Below are positions 28,936-38,320 of a DNA stretch of 64,000 nt, piece by piece. This stretch comes from Limnohabitans sp. Rim8 (lineage in GTDB: Bacteria; Pseudomonadota; Gammaproteobacteria; Burkholderiales; Burkholderiaceae_C). Location: positions 1 to 64,000 of the forward strand of contig NZ_CAMDLM010000005.1 in the NCBI RefSeq assembly GCF_945901735.1, written 5' to 3'. Position 1 is the stretch's first letter; the number at the start of each line of letters is the position of its first letter. Both the position numbers and the translations under genes were made by a program. A model generated the notes under the pieces. It was not told the DNA's origin, did not search any database, and saw nothing but the letters and a program-made list of their open reading frames with translations.

Positions 28936-30777
28936 TCACAAAGCGCTAAAGACAAAAGCTTTGAAATCAAAGCCCGGTTGTGGAACGAATCGGCCTGGTT
29001 GCCCGCCATGGCTGCAGGCATTCGTGACCTGGGCGGCACCGGTTTGTTTGGCTCTGAATACCTGGTGGCCAGCAAACGCTGGGGGCGTCTTGATTTCAGC
29101 ATGGGCATGGCCTGGGGCTATTTGGGCAGTCGGCAAAACTTGTCCAATCCCCTCAGCGTGGTCAGCTCACGCTTTGACCAAAGACAAAACGATGTGGGCT
29201 CTGGCGGCACCGTGAGCACCCAAACCTTTTTCAGGGGCCGTACCGCCCTCTTTGGCGGCGTCGAATACCAAACCCCCTGGGGCCCCGTGCTCAAGGCCGA
29301 ATACGACAGCAACAACTACCAGCACGAACCCTCCGCCAACACCCAAGCACAAAAGACGCCCCTGAACCTGGGCCTGGTGTACCGCTTGGCCCCAGGTCTG
29401 GATGTGTCCGTGGGCCGCGAAAGGGGCACCACCTGGTCAGTGGGCTTCACGCTTGACACCGACCTGTCGCGCCTGGCCATACCCAAACTGACCGACACGC
29501 CTGCGCCAACCGTCGCACTGCAAGCCCCGTCCGCAGCACCGCACTGGCCAAAAACTGGGCAAGACATTCAAGCCCTGACCCAATGGCAAGTCCAACAAAT
29601 CCAGCGCCGGGACAACACGCTGATCCTGGAGCTGACGGAATCGGACTCGGCCTACCACCCGCCACGCATCGACAAAGCCATGGCCGTGCTGCAGCGCGAT
29701 GCCCCGGCCGACATCACGCACATCGAACTGCGCCACCGCGCTTTAGGCGATGTGCTCACCGTGGACCACATCGACCGCTCAGCCTGGCTGCAACCCTTTG
29801 CACAACCTGCACGCACCAGCACACCCGCACCGGCCGTGACGCACAGCTACCCGCCAGCGCACAGCCTGACGCCAGGCAGCACCCTGATGACCCACACGCC
29901 AAAGCCCTACAGCCTCACGCCGGGCATCCACCTCAATCATTCCATAGGCGGTCCCGACGCCTTTGTGCTGTACCAGCTCAATTTAAAGCTCAACGGTCAA
30001 CTGGCGCTGCCGGCCGATGTGCAACTGAGCGGCAGCCTCAATGCCGGCCTGCTCAACAACTACGACCGCTTCAAATACACGGCCCCATCGGACCTGCCCC
30101 GGGTGCGCACCTACATGCGCGAATACCTGACCGAGTCCAGGATCACCCTGCCCAACCTGTACCTCAGCCGCGTCCAAAGACTCTCTACCCACTGGACCAG
30201 CGCCGTCTATGCGGGCTATCTGGAAAGCATGTTTGCCGGTGTGGGCGGCGAAATGCTCTACCGCCAACCCGGCAGCCGCTGGGCAGCAGGCCTGGACATC
30301 ACCCAGGTCAAGCAACGCGACTTTGCACAAAACTTCTCATTCAGAGACTACAAAGCCAAAACAGGGCATGCCAGCCTTTACTGGCAAACGCCATGGCAAG
30401 ACGTCAACATGGCCCTCAGCGTGGGGCAATACCTGGCACAAGACCGCGGCATGACCCTGTCCATGAGCCGAACCTTTGACAACGGCGTGACCATGGGCGC
30501 ATTTGCGACCAAAACGAATGTGTCAGCAGCGCAGTTTGGCGAAGGCTCTTTCAACAAAGGCGTTTTCTGGTCCATCCCGTTTGACGCCTTCATGACCAGC
30601 TCAAGCCGGCAAACAGCCTACTTCAACTGGACCCCCCTGACCCGGGATGGCGGCGCCATGTTGAACCGACCGGTGCAACTGATGAACGCCACACGCCTGC
30701 TCGACCCCCGCCTGCTCACCCAGCGCCCCGCCGAATTCCCAGAAGACCAACGCATCCCGGATGACCGCAAACACTGA
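28936..30777 (+). pseudogene. N-terminally truncated YjbH/GfcD-like outer-membrane protein
   Basis: The frame encodes about 610 residues that align along their length with the C-terminal two thirds of the complete YjbH-like protein at 31,065-33,953 (shared GGTGLF.SEYLV, SFFRG.AALFGGV.YQTPW, PRVRTYMREY, TNVSAAQFGEGSFNKG, PLTRDGGA.LNR). Similarity begins around 28,936 without an ATG, signal peptide or the first 400 or so residues. The break abuts a dispersed-repeat-like segment (28,858-28,920) right after the rpoD terminator. A TTG at 28978 could start translation, but the product could not be exported. I therefore call it a remnant, convergent with the intact copy. Confidence 0.75.
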
Positions 30778-30813
30778 GCTTGGGCACCAGGGTGCAGCCC
30801 AGAGGCCACCCCA

Positions 30814-30843
30814 CTAAAAACGCCGCCAACATGGGGCGGCGTT
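30814..30843 (-). terminator. Terminator behind the YjbG-YjbH fusion gene
   Basis: Read on the minus strand: stem AACGCCGCC / GGCGGCGTT with loop CCATGTT, followed by further T residues (five in a row counting the stem end). It lies between the two convergent yjbH-type genes and may also act weakly on the plus strand. Confidence 0.65.
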
Positions 30844-31064
30844 CGTTGCACCGACCGTGCAAAACTCAATCCAATTGATCTGCCAACGCCAACAATTGAA
30901 CAAAAGCAAATTGGCAGCCAATTGATGTCGTCAGACTCAAGGCCTCACAGCCGGCTCTTCCACATCCAAGCATGGGACACGATGCAGCCAGATCGCTTCG
31001 TTCCTCGCGATGACTGGACCGGGGGGCGATGACGCGACCGGTGAAAGCCTGTCACAGCGCCGGC

Positions 31065-33953
31065 TTAACGCGCAAAGGGCTGGACAGCGGCTGGCTTGTG
31101 ACTGGTGTCTTGTGGGCTGCGGGCCGTTGTCGCGTGATAGAGCGAAAAATCTCTGTTCAGGCGGGCGCCGCCGTCCCGGGTCAAGGGGCTGTAGACCAAA
31201 TTGGCAGTGTTGCCGCTTCGGGTGGTGGTCATCACGTCAAAAGGAATTTGCAAGTACAAACCTTTGTCAAAACTGCCTTCGCCAAATTGCTGCGCTGACA
31301 CATTGGTTTTGGTCGCCCAAACGCCAACTTTGACGCCGTTGCCAAAAGTTCTGCTCAAATCGATGGTCGCGCCGACATCACCCGCCAAATACTGCCCTGC
31401 ACTCAATCTGACGTGGGTAGACTTCCAGCCCGTGTCCCAATAAGCCGTGACATGGCCTGTGGTCACTTGGTAGCCGGTTTGACTGCCTGCACGGTCAAAG
31501 CCGAGCAGTTGGTCAAAACTGCGTTGTTGAACTCGGTTCACATCAATACCCAGCGCAAACGGGCTGTGCCAGGGGCGGTACAACCATTCGCCACCCACCC
31601 CGGCGTACATGCTCTCCAAATAGCCCGCGTACATGCTGTAAAACTGGTTGGCCGAGGCCTGTCCAAAGTGCGTGATTTGCAGGTTGGGAATGTTGACGCG
31701 CGAAGTCGTCATGTATTCGCGCATGTGCGTGCGGACACGCGGCATCTCACTTGGACCGGTGTATTTGAAGTTGTCGAAATTGTCCACAAGGTTCAGGCTG
31801 ACAGCACCAGAGATGGACGTGTTTTGGCTGAGCCTGAGCCGCATGGGCAAAGACACACCGGCTCGGAACAAGAAAAACCCATCCGGTCCGCCAATGTTTT
31901 GCTGCCAGCTGGGCACCACCGCAAACCCAAATTTGGCGGGTGTGGGCAGCCAAGTGGTTTCCGCTGGCGCGTCGCTCTGACGGCTGACCGGGGCAAAGGC
32001 CTGAATGGATGGGGCCGCAGCCGAGGGCGGAACCCGTGACGTTTGCTGCCGAACCCATGAGTCTCGGTCCACCGATCGTCCGGACAACAAGGCCCCTTGT
32101 TCGGTGAAGACCAAATCAAAGCGGTCGATGTGCGCAGGGGCATCGCGGTGAAGCACGGCCACCATGCGGTCAATGCGCTCATCCCAATGAGCGCCTGATG
32201 CGCTCTCTACAAAAACCTTCATCACTGGACCGTGGGTCTCAACGCGCTGAATGCCCCAGTTGGCCATGGCCTGCAAATCGGCGGCCGTTCCAGTCATGTC
32301 GACCGTTGTGCTTGGGCGTGCCGCTTGAACCTTCGGCGTCGCCAAGTCAGACACCTTGGGGGTGCTCATGTTGGCAAGCGACGTGTGCAGAGTCAGGGCG
32401 AGCGACAACTGGTTGCCCCGCTGAACACCCAAAGACAGGTCCACCGAAGGGTTGTACCGGTAAACCAAGCCCAGGTTGAATGGCGATCTTTGAACCTGCT
32501 GATTGCCTTGAGGCTCGCTTTGGTAGTGGTTGCCATCGTATTCGGCCTTGAGAAGCAAAGACTCCCAAGGCGTCTGGTATTGCACCCCCCCAAACAGCGC
32601 CGCAGGACCGCGGAAAAACGACTGCGTGTTGGGCGTTCCGCCCATGGCCACCATGCCACCACGGGTATTGAAGCGCGGGCTGATGGCGGACAAAGGGTTC
32701 CGGATGTTGCCACTGGCCCCCAAGTAGCCCCAGCCCACACCCAAACTCCAGTCAAAAGCGCCAAACCGCTTGTTGCCCACCAGATATTCACCAGAAAAAA
32801 GACCTGTTCCCCCGGCATCGACTAGACCCACAGCCAATTGCGGTAGGTAAGCACGCTCTTGTAACAGCCTGACTTTCAGATCAATGCTTTTGTCTTTTAG
32901 CGTTTGATCACCAGAAAGTTCTTGTGGGCCATACAAACGGTTGAGAACATTGGAGTACCTGAAGCCCGCTTCCAAGCCGTCAAAGGGTTGCACAAAAACG
33001 TTGTAGCGCTCGTAGGGGTAGACCCGACTGAAGCTCAAGCGCACATCCCCCGCAGGCGCCATGCGCGCAGTGGGCGTCTGCATCAGCCCTATGACACCCC
33101 AGTCGTTGGCACTCAAACCTTGTGAGCGGGCAACTGACAAGGGCTGTGTTGGCGCCGCTTGTGCAAGTCGCGGCAAATCAAACGACGACACCAGTCTGTC
33201 GTAAGTCTGTGTGGCCAAAAATTGGGCCACCAGTGCAGATGTCGGTCGGCTCCAGACGCTGCCGCGTGGTGGCGCCCAAACCAGGGCGCCCGGGGCCAAC
33301 TCGGTTTGTGTCTGCTCGTTCCATGAAGCGATGTTGAATTCAAAAACCTGCCCATCGGGTTGAATCACCCATGCCGTGTCAATCGGGTCAGCGCGCTCAG
33401 TGGCGCAAGCCCGCAGGTAATGCCGCGCCTGCGCCCCTGGCGCATGATCGACCAGGCACGGTCCACCTGTCGGGCTGATGACAGCAACCGACGTGGGCCG
33501 ATGCGGCAACAACAGCACATGATCGGCCTGCAAAACAGGGTCTTGACCGGGGTGGGCCTGCAGCCAACGTGCGTCTGTCATGGGCAAAGCCACCCGGCCT
33601 GTCACAGGCAAAGACGTCACCCATTGGAACCATGCCGCATGAACGCCGTTGGGCCCATGGCCTGAATCGTTCAAAGCCGTCAGCACATCGTTTTTTAAAC
33701 GCAACTGCGCTGGGCGCTCTGCGGGAACCTGCCAGCTCAGGCCAGGGTGATAAGCCCGAGCATCAGAGGGTTGGCGAAGGAGCCAATCGCTTAAACGCTC
33801 GTCAGGCCGTGCGGCCAAAGAGGGGGCTGTGAAAGCCGCACGCAGCGGCAAAGGCACCTGCTGCGCCTGGACAGAGGCGACCAAGCTGGCCAAGGTGGCG
33901 ATCAAAACGCCGGCCCCCATGTGCTTCAAAGACGTGCGGGCCATTTTTGCCAT
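31065..33953 (-). CDS. YjbG-YjbH (GfcC-GfcD) fusion-like outer-membrane polysaccharide protein
   Basis: About 962 residues with a signal peptide (LIATLASLVASVQAQQ). Residues about 25-250 resemble the soluble periplasmic GfcC/YjbG family, containing RLSDWLLRQPSDARAY and a segment on setting values by Trp/Pro-rich strands (GALVWAPP). From about residue 300 to the end it is YjbH/GfcD-like, a beta-rich outer-membrane lipoprotein-type family (SFSRVYPYERYNVFVQPFDG, GGTGLF, PRVRTHMREYM, PLTRDGGARLNR). In E. coli these are two adjacent genes of the gfc/yjb exopolysaccharide operons. The start is uncertain (GTG 33980, ATG 33953 or 33944) and overlaps yjbF in every case. It is likely part of the exopolysaccharide secretion apparatus. 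Confidence 0.78.
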   Translation of the reverse strand: MAKMARTSLKHMGAGVLIATLASLVASVQAQQVPLPLRAAFTAPSLAARPDERLSDWLLRQPSDARAYHPGLSWQVPAERPAQLRLKNDVLTALNDSGHGPNGVHAAWFQWVTSLPVTGRVALPMTDARWLQAHPGQDPVLQADHVLLLPHRPTSVAVISPTGGPCLVDHAPGAQARHYLRACATERADPIDTAWVIQPDGQVFEFNIASWNEQTQTELAPGALVWAPPRGSVWSRPTSALVAQFLATQTYDRLVSSFDLPRLAQAAPTQPLSVARSQGLSANDWGVIGLMQTPTARMAPAGDVRLSFSRVYPYERYNVFVQPFDGLEAGFRYSNVLNRLYGPQELSGDQTLKDKSIDLKVRLLQERAYLPQLAVGLVDAGGTGLFSGEYLVGNKRFGAFDWSLGVGWGYLGASGNIRNPLSAISPRFNTRGGMVAMGGTPNTQSFFRGPAALFGGVQYQTPWESLLLKAEYDGNHYQSEPQGNQQVQRSPFNLGLVYRYNPSVDLSLGVQRGNQLSLALTLHTSLANMSTPKVSDLATPKVQAARPSTTVDMTGTAADLQAMANWGIQRVETHGPVMKVFVESASGAHWDERIDRMVAVLHRDAPAHIDRFDLVFTEQGALLSGRSVDRDSWVRQQTSRVPPSAAAPSIQAFAPVSRQSDAPAETTWLPTPAKFGFAVVPSWQQNIGGPDGFFLFRAGVSLPMRLRLSQNTSISGAVSLNLVDNFDNFKYTGPSEMPRVRTHMREYMTTSRVNIPNLQITHFGQASANQFYSMYAGYLESMYAGVGGEWLYRPWHSPFALGIDVNRVQQRSFDQLLGFDRAGSQTGYQVTTGHVTAYWDTGWKSTHVRLSAGQYLAGDVGATIDLSRTFGNGVKVGVWATKTNVSAQQFGEGSFDKGLYLQIPFDVMTTTRSGNTANLVYSPLTRDGGARLNRDFSLYHATTARSPQDTSHKPAAVQPFAR

Positions 33954-34594
33954 GCGATGCACATGCTTTCTGTGAGGCACTGTTCGCCATAGATGACTTG
34001 CGTCACACCGGCATGGGTGTGCAAACCAAAACGCGCTGAGGCCAGGCCATGAGGAGAAGAAACCACTTTTTCTTCAAGCCAGCGCAATTGGGTGGCCGAA
34101 AAGCCCGCCAATTTGGCGTCTTTGGGGGCCGCAATCGGGAAGATCGCTATTTGCTCAGTGATGCCAAAGCGGTAGCTCGGCATTTGGTCTCTGACTCGCA
34201 CAAACACCTGCTGCTGCGAGTTGGTCGAGGCCTCAAGCCAAGTCGGCAAATTTTGGTAGCGCACGTCACGCCAATCCAAGGCCAAACCCACGGTGGACAC
34301 CATGCGGCCGTTTTGCAACTTCAAGACTTCGCCTTGGCTGCTGTACCAGGTTTCGACAGGACCTTGCTGGGTCTGTTCTCGGTAACCGAGCACCATCAAT
34401 GCCACTCGCCCATTCAGGCTCACCCTCAGATAGTCGAGTTGGGGGTTGAGTGGGTGCTGGTCAATGTTTTGACCCGAGTCAAAGGCTTGCGCCAAAGTAA
34501 GTGTGACAGGGGTGTGACCACAAGCTGCCAGCAGTGTCAGCCCCACCCCATAAAACACCCAGCGTACAGACGAAAATCGCACAAACAACCTCAA
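33926..34594 (-). CDS. YjbF/GfcB-family lipoprotein
   Basis: 222 residues. A type II signal peptide with lipobox LLAAC (Cys about residue 25) predicts a lipidated periplasmic protein. The body (LDYLRVSLNGRVALMVLGYREQ, VETWYSSQGEVLKLQNGRMVSTVGL) matches the YjbF/GfcB family of group 4 capsule and yjb exopolysaccharide operons. It overlaps the start of the YjbG-YjbH gene and follows the yjbE-like gene, reproducing the E-F-G-H order. Biochemical role is unknown in the family. Confidence 0.85.
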   Translation of the reverse strand: MRLFVRFSSVRWVFYGVGLTLLAACGHTPVTLTLAQAFDSGQNIDQHPLNPQLDYLRVSLNGRVALMVLGYREQTQQGPVETWYSSQGEVLKLQNGRMVSTVGLALDWRDVRYQNLPTWLEASTNSQQQVFVRVRDQMPSYRFGITEQIAIFPIAAPKDAKLAGFSATQLRWLEEKVVSSPHGLASARFGLHTHAGVTQVIYGEQCLTESMCIAWQKWPARL

Positions 34595-34598
34595 AAGA

Positions 34599-34630
34599 GA
34601 AAAAAATGCCCCGGCGCGTAAGCCCGGGGC
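34599..34630 (-). terminator. Terminator between the yjbE-like and yjbF-like genes
   Basis: On the minus strand: stem GCCCCGG / CCGGGGC with a 9-base loop, then A and seven T residues. It would end or attenuate the yjbE-like transcript just before yjbF, giving more of the small first product than of the downstream ones. Confidence 0.75.
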
Positions 34631-34669
34631 TGGGGTTTGTCAGGCAGAACTTGACTGTTGATCAACAGA

Positions 34670-35473
34670 TCACAAGGTGCCAGTGGTGCCCGTTGTGCCA
34701 GTGGTGCCCGTTGCGGCTGTGATGGTTGTGCCCGTTGTGCCAGTAGCAACAGCGACAGCTTGATAAGCCTGAATGGTCTGGTTGGCAGCCGTTTGCGATG
34801 CCAAAGAAGCGACTCGGGCTGTTTCAGTCAAGGTAGCCAACTGAGCAATCACGGCTGGACTGGCCAGGTTGGTGTTGCTGGCCACAAAAGTGCTGATGGC
34901 CTGCATGGCCGCAGTGAGATTAAGCGCTGCTTCAGCCGCGTCTTTGGCCGTGGTGGCGGCTTTTAGGCTGAGACCCAAAATTTCGGCATTGGTGCAAACC
35001 GATGCCGCGCAAATCACCTTGCCGTTGCTGGTGACCGAGGCAATAGTGCGGGTGGCCACAGTGAGATCAGAAGCAGCTACTTGCGCAGCCTGGTTCGCCG
35101 CTGTGGAGGCTGTAATGGCTGCATTCAAACTGCCGGTATCGATCGAAGATCCGGCAAGCAGGGCAGCAAAAGAGGTCGCTGCAGTGAGCGCTGCAGTGGC
35201 TTGGGTCGCTGCCGCAGTGGCAGATGTTGCGGCAGTCGTCGAAGATTGATTGGTGGCCGAAGGCGCGGCCACCGCACCGCTGCTACCGCTGTTCAACGCG
35301 GCAATGACGGCCAAACCCGCAACCGCACCCAACACCATGTTCTTGGAGATGGCCCCTTGGGCACCTGACGTGGCCGCACCTGCACCAGCGCCGACAGTTT
35401 GGGCTTGGACGGAAAAATGCGCGCTTGCAATCAAGGCGGCTGCGACAAGGGTGGAAATTTTCTTGGCTGTCAT
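34670..35473 (-). CDS. Ala/Thr-rich secreted protein, YjbE/GfcA-like
   Basis: 267 residues from the ATG at 35473, where a clear signal peptide begins (MTAKKISTLVAAALIASA, cleavage near VQAQ). A short hydrophobic stretch follows (MVLGAVAGLAVIAALNSGSS), then a low-complexity Ala/Thr/Ser body and a C-terminal run of Gly-Thr-Thr repeats. Position at the head of yjbF-G-H homologues and composition match YjbE/GfcA, though it is about three times longer than the E. coli proteins. Two Cys (in VICAASVCTN) could form a disulfide. Its own terminator follows. Function is unknown; an exopolysaccharide-associated structural role is a guess. Confidence 0.65.
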   Translation of the reverse strand: MTAKKISTLVAAALIASAHFSVQAQTVGAGAGAATSGAQGAISKNMVLGAVAGLAVIAALNSGSSGAVAAPSATNQSSTTAATSATAAATQATAALTAATSFAALLAGSSIDTGSLNAAITASTAANQAAQVAASDLTVATRTIASVTSNGKVICAASVCTNAEILGLSLKAATTAKDAAEAALNLTAAMQAISTFVASNTNLASPAVIAQLATLTETARVASLASQTAANQTIQAYQAVAVATGTTGTTITAATGTTGTTGTTGTL

Positions 35474-35570
35474 GGCTGTCCCCGAATCGAGTTTAAAAAC
35501 ATAATAGATTAAAGCATAAAAATGATAGGCTGACAATTTAGATGTATTGTTAATTTTTAAACTAAAAAAA

Positions 35571-36362
35571 TTAAAATAAATGATTCAATTTAAATCCAAA
35601 TTCAATTGTTTGGTTAGAAGGCTCTATCGCAGTCTGCCCCCTAGGGTCCGATTGATCGATATTCCAGTAGGTCAAAGTGGGCCCCATGGACCAGTTGTCA
35701 AAGCGCCAAAGGGCACCGACACGCAGTCCTTGCCCCTTGGGTTGCTTCAATTTCACATCTGAACTGAAAGTATTTGAATCCGAGAACTTGGCCCAGTGGG
35801 TACCTTGCACCAGGTGCAAATACTCCAAATGGGTCACCAGCACCGAATCTTTGGACCACTTCTGTTTGTGCATCACCCCCAACGGCAGGGTGACGTAGCG
35901 GGTGATACGCCTGTACCCCAGGGTATTTTCTGCGCGCAAATCATGGTGCAGTTGCCTCAAACCCAAGCCAATGTAGGGGGACAACACCGATGGCCCGAGC
36001 TGCACATCGCGCCCCACCAAAGCGCGGGCTTCCCCATACCAATTGTCGGTGCCGTCAATAGACGTTCGAGGGCTTGTGTAATCGGCCCTGCCTGTTTTGT
36101 AGGCAAGTTCGCCGCGCACAAACCAGGTTTGTTGTGTTTGAGGCCATTGGGATGCAAAAGCGTAGGTGCCAGCGTAATCGACTCCCATCACCTTGCCCTG
36201 GAGCGACATGAAGCCAGGCTCTTTGTATTTGTAATGCGACAGCGACACACCCACACTGTTTTCGGTTTGGGTGTTCAGGCTCAGGCCTTGGGCCAATGTG
36301 CTTGTGGCACACCATAAACCCACACTAAAGACCAAGAGATGTTGATTGGCTGAATTTTTCAT
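35571..36362 (-). CDS. Outer-membrane beta-barrel protein of unknown function
   Basis: 263 residues from the ATG at 36362, which starts a signal peptide (HLLVFSVGLWCATSTLAQ). The mature part has alternating aromatic/hydrophobic beta-strands (VGVSLSHYKYKEPGFMSLQG) and ends in FKLNHLF, with the terminal Phe of outer-membrane barrels. It lies at the head of the yjbE-F-GH genes. The AT-rich surroundings (35.5-35.6 and 36.4 kb) suggest a promoter. It may be a small porin or a modified exopolysaccharide channel; I do not recognise a specific family. Confidence 0.7.
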   Translation of the reverse strand: MKNSANQHLLVFSVGLWCATSTLAQGLSLNTQTENSVGVSLSHYKYKEPGFMSLQGKVMGVDYAGTYAFASQWPQTQQTWFVRGELAYKTGRADYTSPRTSIDGTDNWYGEARALVGRDVQLGPSVLSPYIGLGLRQLHHDLRAENTLGYRRITRYVTLPLGVMHKQKWSKDSVLVTHLEYLHLVQGTHWAKFSDSNTFSSDVKLKQPKGQGLRVGALWRFDNWSMGPTLTYWNIDQSDPRGQTAIEPSNQTIEFGFKLNHLF

Positions 36363-36595
36363 GGTCGATTTATTGAAATTTACCAAATGGCTTGATTGGC
36401 TTTTCACCCTGAAATTTTGACTTACATAGATTATTTACAAGCTTAACTTATAAAACTGTCAAATCAAAAGATGCATTTGTGGCAATCCAATGCGTGCGAT
36501 GTGCAGCGCAGCAGCGCCATGTTGCACCGGCCAGTGCAACGGTCGAACGCAACAAAGGCGGCTGCCAACCTGGCTTTTCTCGAAAGAGACTGGCG
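36363..36595. other. AT-rich promoter-like region
   Basis: 233 bp between the VanZ-like gene and the barrel gene, unusually AT-rich for this genome at 36,363-36,475. It probably holds the promoter of the barrel and yjbEFGH-type genes. I see no open frame worth calling and cannot assign exact hexamers. Confidence 0.4.
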
Positions 36596-36955
36596 TCAGC
36601 CCCCACTTTTATTGACCCGCACCCGCTGGAACCCGCTCACCAGCAGCCATGCACCCACCACCCCCACGGTATCCGCAGCCAGGTCGGCCCATTCGGCAAA
36701 ACGCCAGCCCACGGCCCACTGGGCCCATTCAATGCCGGCGCCGTACGTGATCATGCCGATCACCACCCGCGCAGAGGCACCGGGCCAAAACAACAATGCG
36801 CCACCCGTCAGCACCACAAAAGCAAAAACATGTTGCGCTTTGTCCCACCAATCAAAAACCGGCAATTCCAAATGCTGTATGGGCAGCAAGGCCAGCACCG
36901 TGACGGTCCCCATGGCCAAGGCCCAAATGACAAGAGCAATTTTTCTGTACGGCAT
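36596..36955 (-). CDS. VanZ-like membrane protein
   Basis: 119 residues from the ATG at 36955, which is preceded by GGAG. About four transmembrane helices, with the VanZ-family signature WWDKAQHVFAFVVLTGGAL near residue 35 and EWAQWAVGWRFAEWADLAADTVG near residue 80. VanZ-like proteins are common in exopolysaccharide loci, but their function there is not established. It lies downstream of the sugar-phosphate transferase gene on the same strand, behind a hairpin-T terminator that overlaps its leader. Confidence 0.82.
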   Translation of the reverse strand: MPYRKIALVIWALAMGTVTVLALLPIQHLELPVFDWWDKAQHVFAFVVLTGGALLFWPGASARVVIGMITYGAGIEWAQWAVGWRFAEWADLAADTVGVVGAWLLVSGFQRVRVNKSGG

Positions 36956-36964
36956 TGAAACTCC

Positions 36965-36989
36965 AAAAAAAAGCCGCCCGAAGGCGGCT
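36965..36989 (-). terminator. Hairpin terminator directly upstream of the VanZ-like gene
   Basis: On the minus strand: stem AGCCGCC / GGCGGCT with loop TTCG, then eight T residues running straight into the GGAG ribosome site of the VanZ-like gene. It terminates or attenuates transcription coming from the sugar-phosphate transferase gene. Confidence 0.8.
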
Positions 36990-37041
36990 CTGACAAAACA
37001 ATGGGGATCTGACCCCAATTTACTGGCAATAACGGTGGCCA

Positions 37042-37114
37042 TGGATTGCCGCGGCGCTGCGCTCTCGCAATGACAGGCCTCACTCTCGTCATTGCGAGCA
37101 ACGAAGCACTGCGG
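37042..37114. repeat. Dispersed palindromic intergenic repeat (TCATTGCGAG type)
   Basis: Arms CTCGCAATGAC (37,064-37,074) and GTCATTGCGAG (37,088-37,098) inside a longer imperfect palindrome beginning TGGATTGCC. Half-element look-alikes occur at 28,862-28,880, 30,990-31,014 and 46,200-46,212. It resembles REP/MITE-like elements common in proteobacterial intergenic regions. Confidence 0.65.
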
Positions 37115-37129
37115 CCAAGGGCTCCAAGC

Positions 37130-38275
37130 TCAGAGCCGAGGCGCTGTTGCGGCCAGTGGGTTGCCCAACAAAAACGAAATGGGTGAACACCAATGGTGTT
37201 TGACCATGCGGGCATAAATGGCCACATAGCCCAAAGCCAAACACACAAACGCAGCAACAGACCAAGCCAATGAGTCATGCGTGAGGCGGGCCAAAACAAC
37301 GGCCGTCAAGGTCATGCAACCCATCATTGCGCCCGTGATGGAGTTGCGCACGTCGTTGGAATATTGGCCAAACCAACGGGCCACATAGCGGCGCTTGAAC
37401 AAGCTGTGAAAATGCAGGCGGTCGGGCATGCCGGGGTGGTCTTTGCGGACTTTGCGGCGGAAGATGCTGAACAGCACTTCGGTCACTGGGTGCACACAAA
37501 TTGTGAGGGCGGCAAAGGGTGAAACGCCGGGGTTGCGTTCAATCAGCAGCACCGCCACCCAGGCCAAGGCAAAGCCAATGAAGTACGAACCGCCGTCGCC
37601 CAAAAACAGTTTGCCAAAAGGCCAGTTAACCCAAAAGAAACCCCACACGCAGGCCGCCAAAATGAGCGCCACACTGGCCAGTGTGGTGTCGCCCACCTGC
37701 CAAGCAATGAGCGCATAGCCCACAAAGCCCAGGGTGACCATGGTGCTGGCCAGGCCATTGAAGCCGTCGATGATGTTGATGGCGTTGGCCACCCCCCCCA
37801 ACGCAAGGGCCGTGAAAATGACCGATGCCACAGTAAAACCCAGCAACCAGTCAAAGCCCCAGACGCTGACTTGGGTGATGGCGTAGCCGGTGATGGCCCA
37901 AGCCAGCAGGCCCGAAGCCATGGTGGCCAGCAGGCGCTGCATGACGCCCACGCGTTTGGTGATGTCTTCGACCACGCCAAACACAAAGGCCGGCATGCCC
38001 GCCACCAGAATGGGAAACAGCATGGCTTGCAGATCTTCTGTGGCCACCCAACAGGCCACACACACCGCCAACACAATCGGGATGCCGCCCACACGCGGGG
38101 TGGGTGAGGTGTGAAATTTCTGGATGCCGTCGGTAAAGTCCATCGTCAATGCACCGTGCCAGCGCTTGGTGATGACCAGCAACACGCACAGGGCAAAGCT
38201 GGCGGCAAAGCCCCAAGTGGCGGCTTGCAGTGCAGGTGATTGGAAAACGCCTTGCAGGGCGTAGACGAGGTTCAC
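37130..38275 (-). CDS. Polyprenyl-phosphate sugar-1-phosphate transferase (WecA/MraY family)
   Basis: 381 residues with about ten transmembrane helices. Family motifs are FHTSPTPRVGGIPI, NAINIIDGFNGLAS (metal/substrate-binding Asp), KLFLGDGGSYFIGF and the cytoplasmic RLHFHSLFKRR. These enzymes transfer a sugar-1-phosphate from a UDP-sugar to undecaprenyl phosphate at the inner face of the cytoplasmic membrane, starting a polysaccharide repeat unit. Location between wzz-like and yjb-like genes marks it as the initiating transferase of this locus. The sugar (GlcNAc in WecA) cannot be told here. Confidence 0.9.
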   Translation of the reverse strand: MNLVYALQGVFQSPALQAATWGFAASFALCVLLVITKRWHGALTMDFTDGIQKFHTSPTPRVGGIPIVLAVCVACWVATEDLQAMLFPILVAGMPAFVFGVVEDITKRVGVMQRLLATMASGLLAWAITGYAITQVSVWGFDWLLGFTVASVIFTALALGGVANAINIIDGFNGLASTMVTLGFVGYALIAWQVGDTTLASVALILAACVWGFFWVNWPFGKLFLGDGGSYFIGFALAWVAVLLIERNPGVSPFAALTICVHPVTEVLFSIFRRKVRKDHPGMPDRLHFHSLFKRRYVARWFGQYSNDVRNSITGAMMGCMTLTAVVLARLTHDSLAWSVAAFVCLALGYVAIYARMVKHHWCSPISFLLGNPLAATAPRL

Positions 38276-38320
38276 GGCTTTGGGGGGATGGATCCCGGAT
38301 CAGGTCAGGGTTGACATGGA

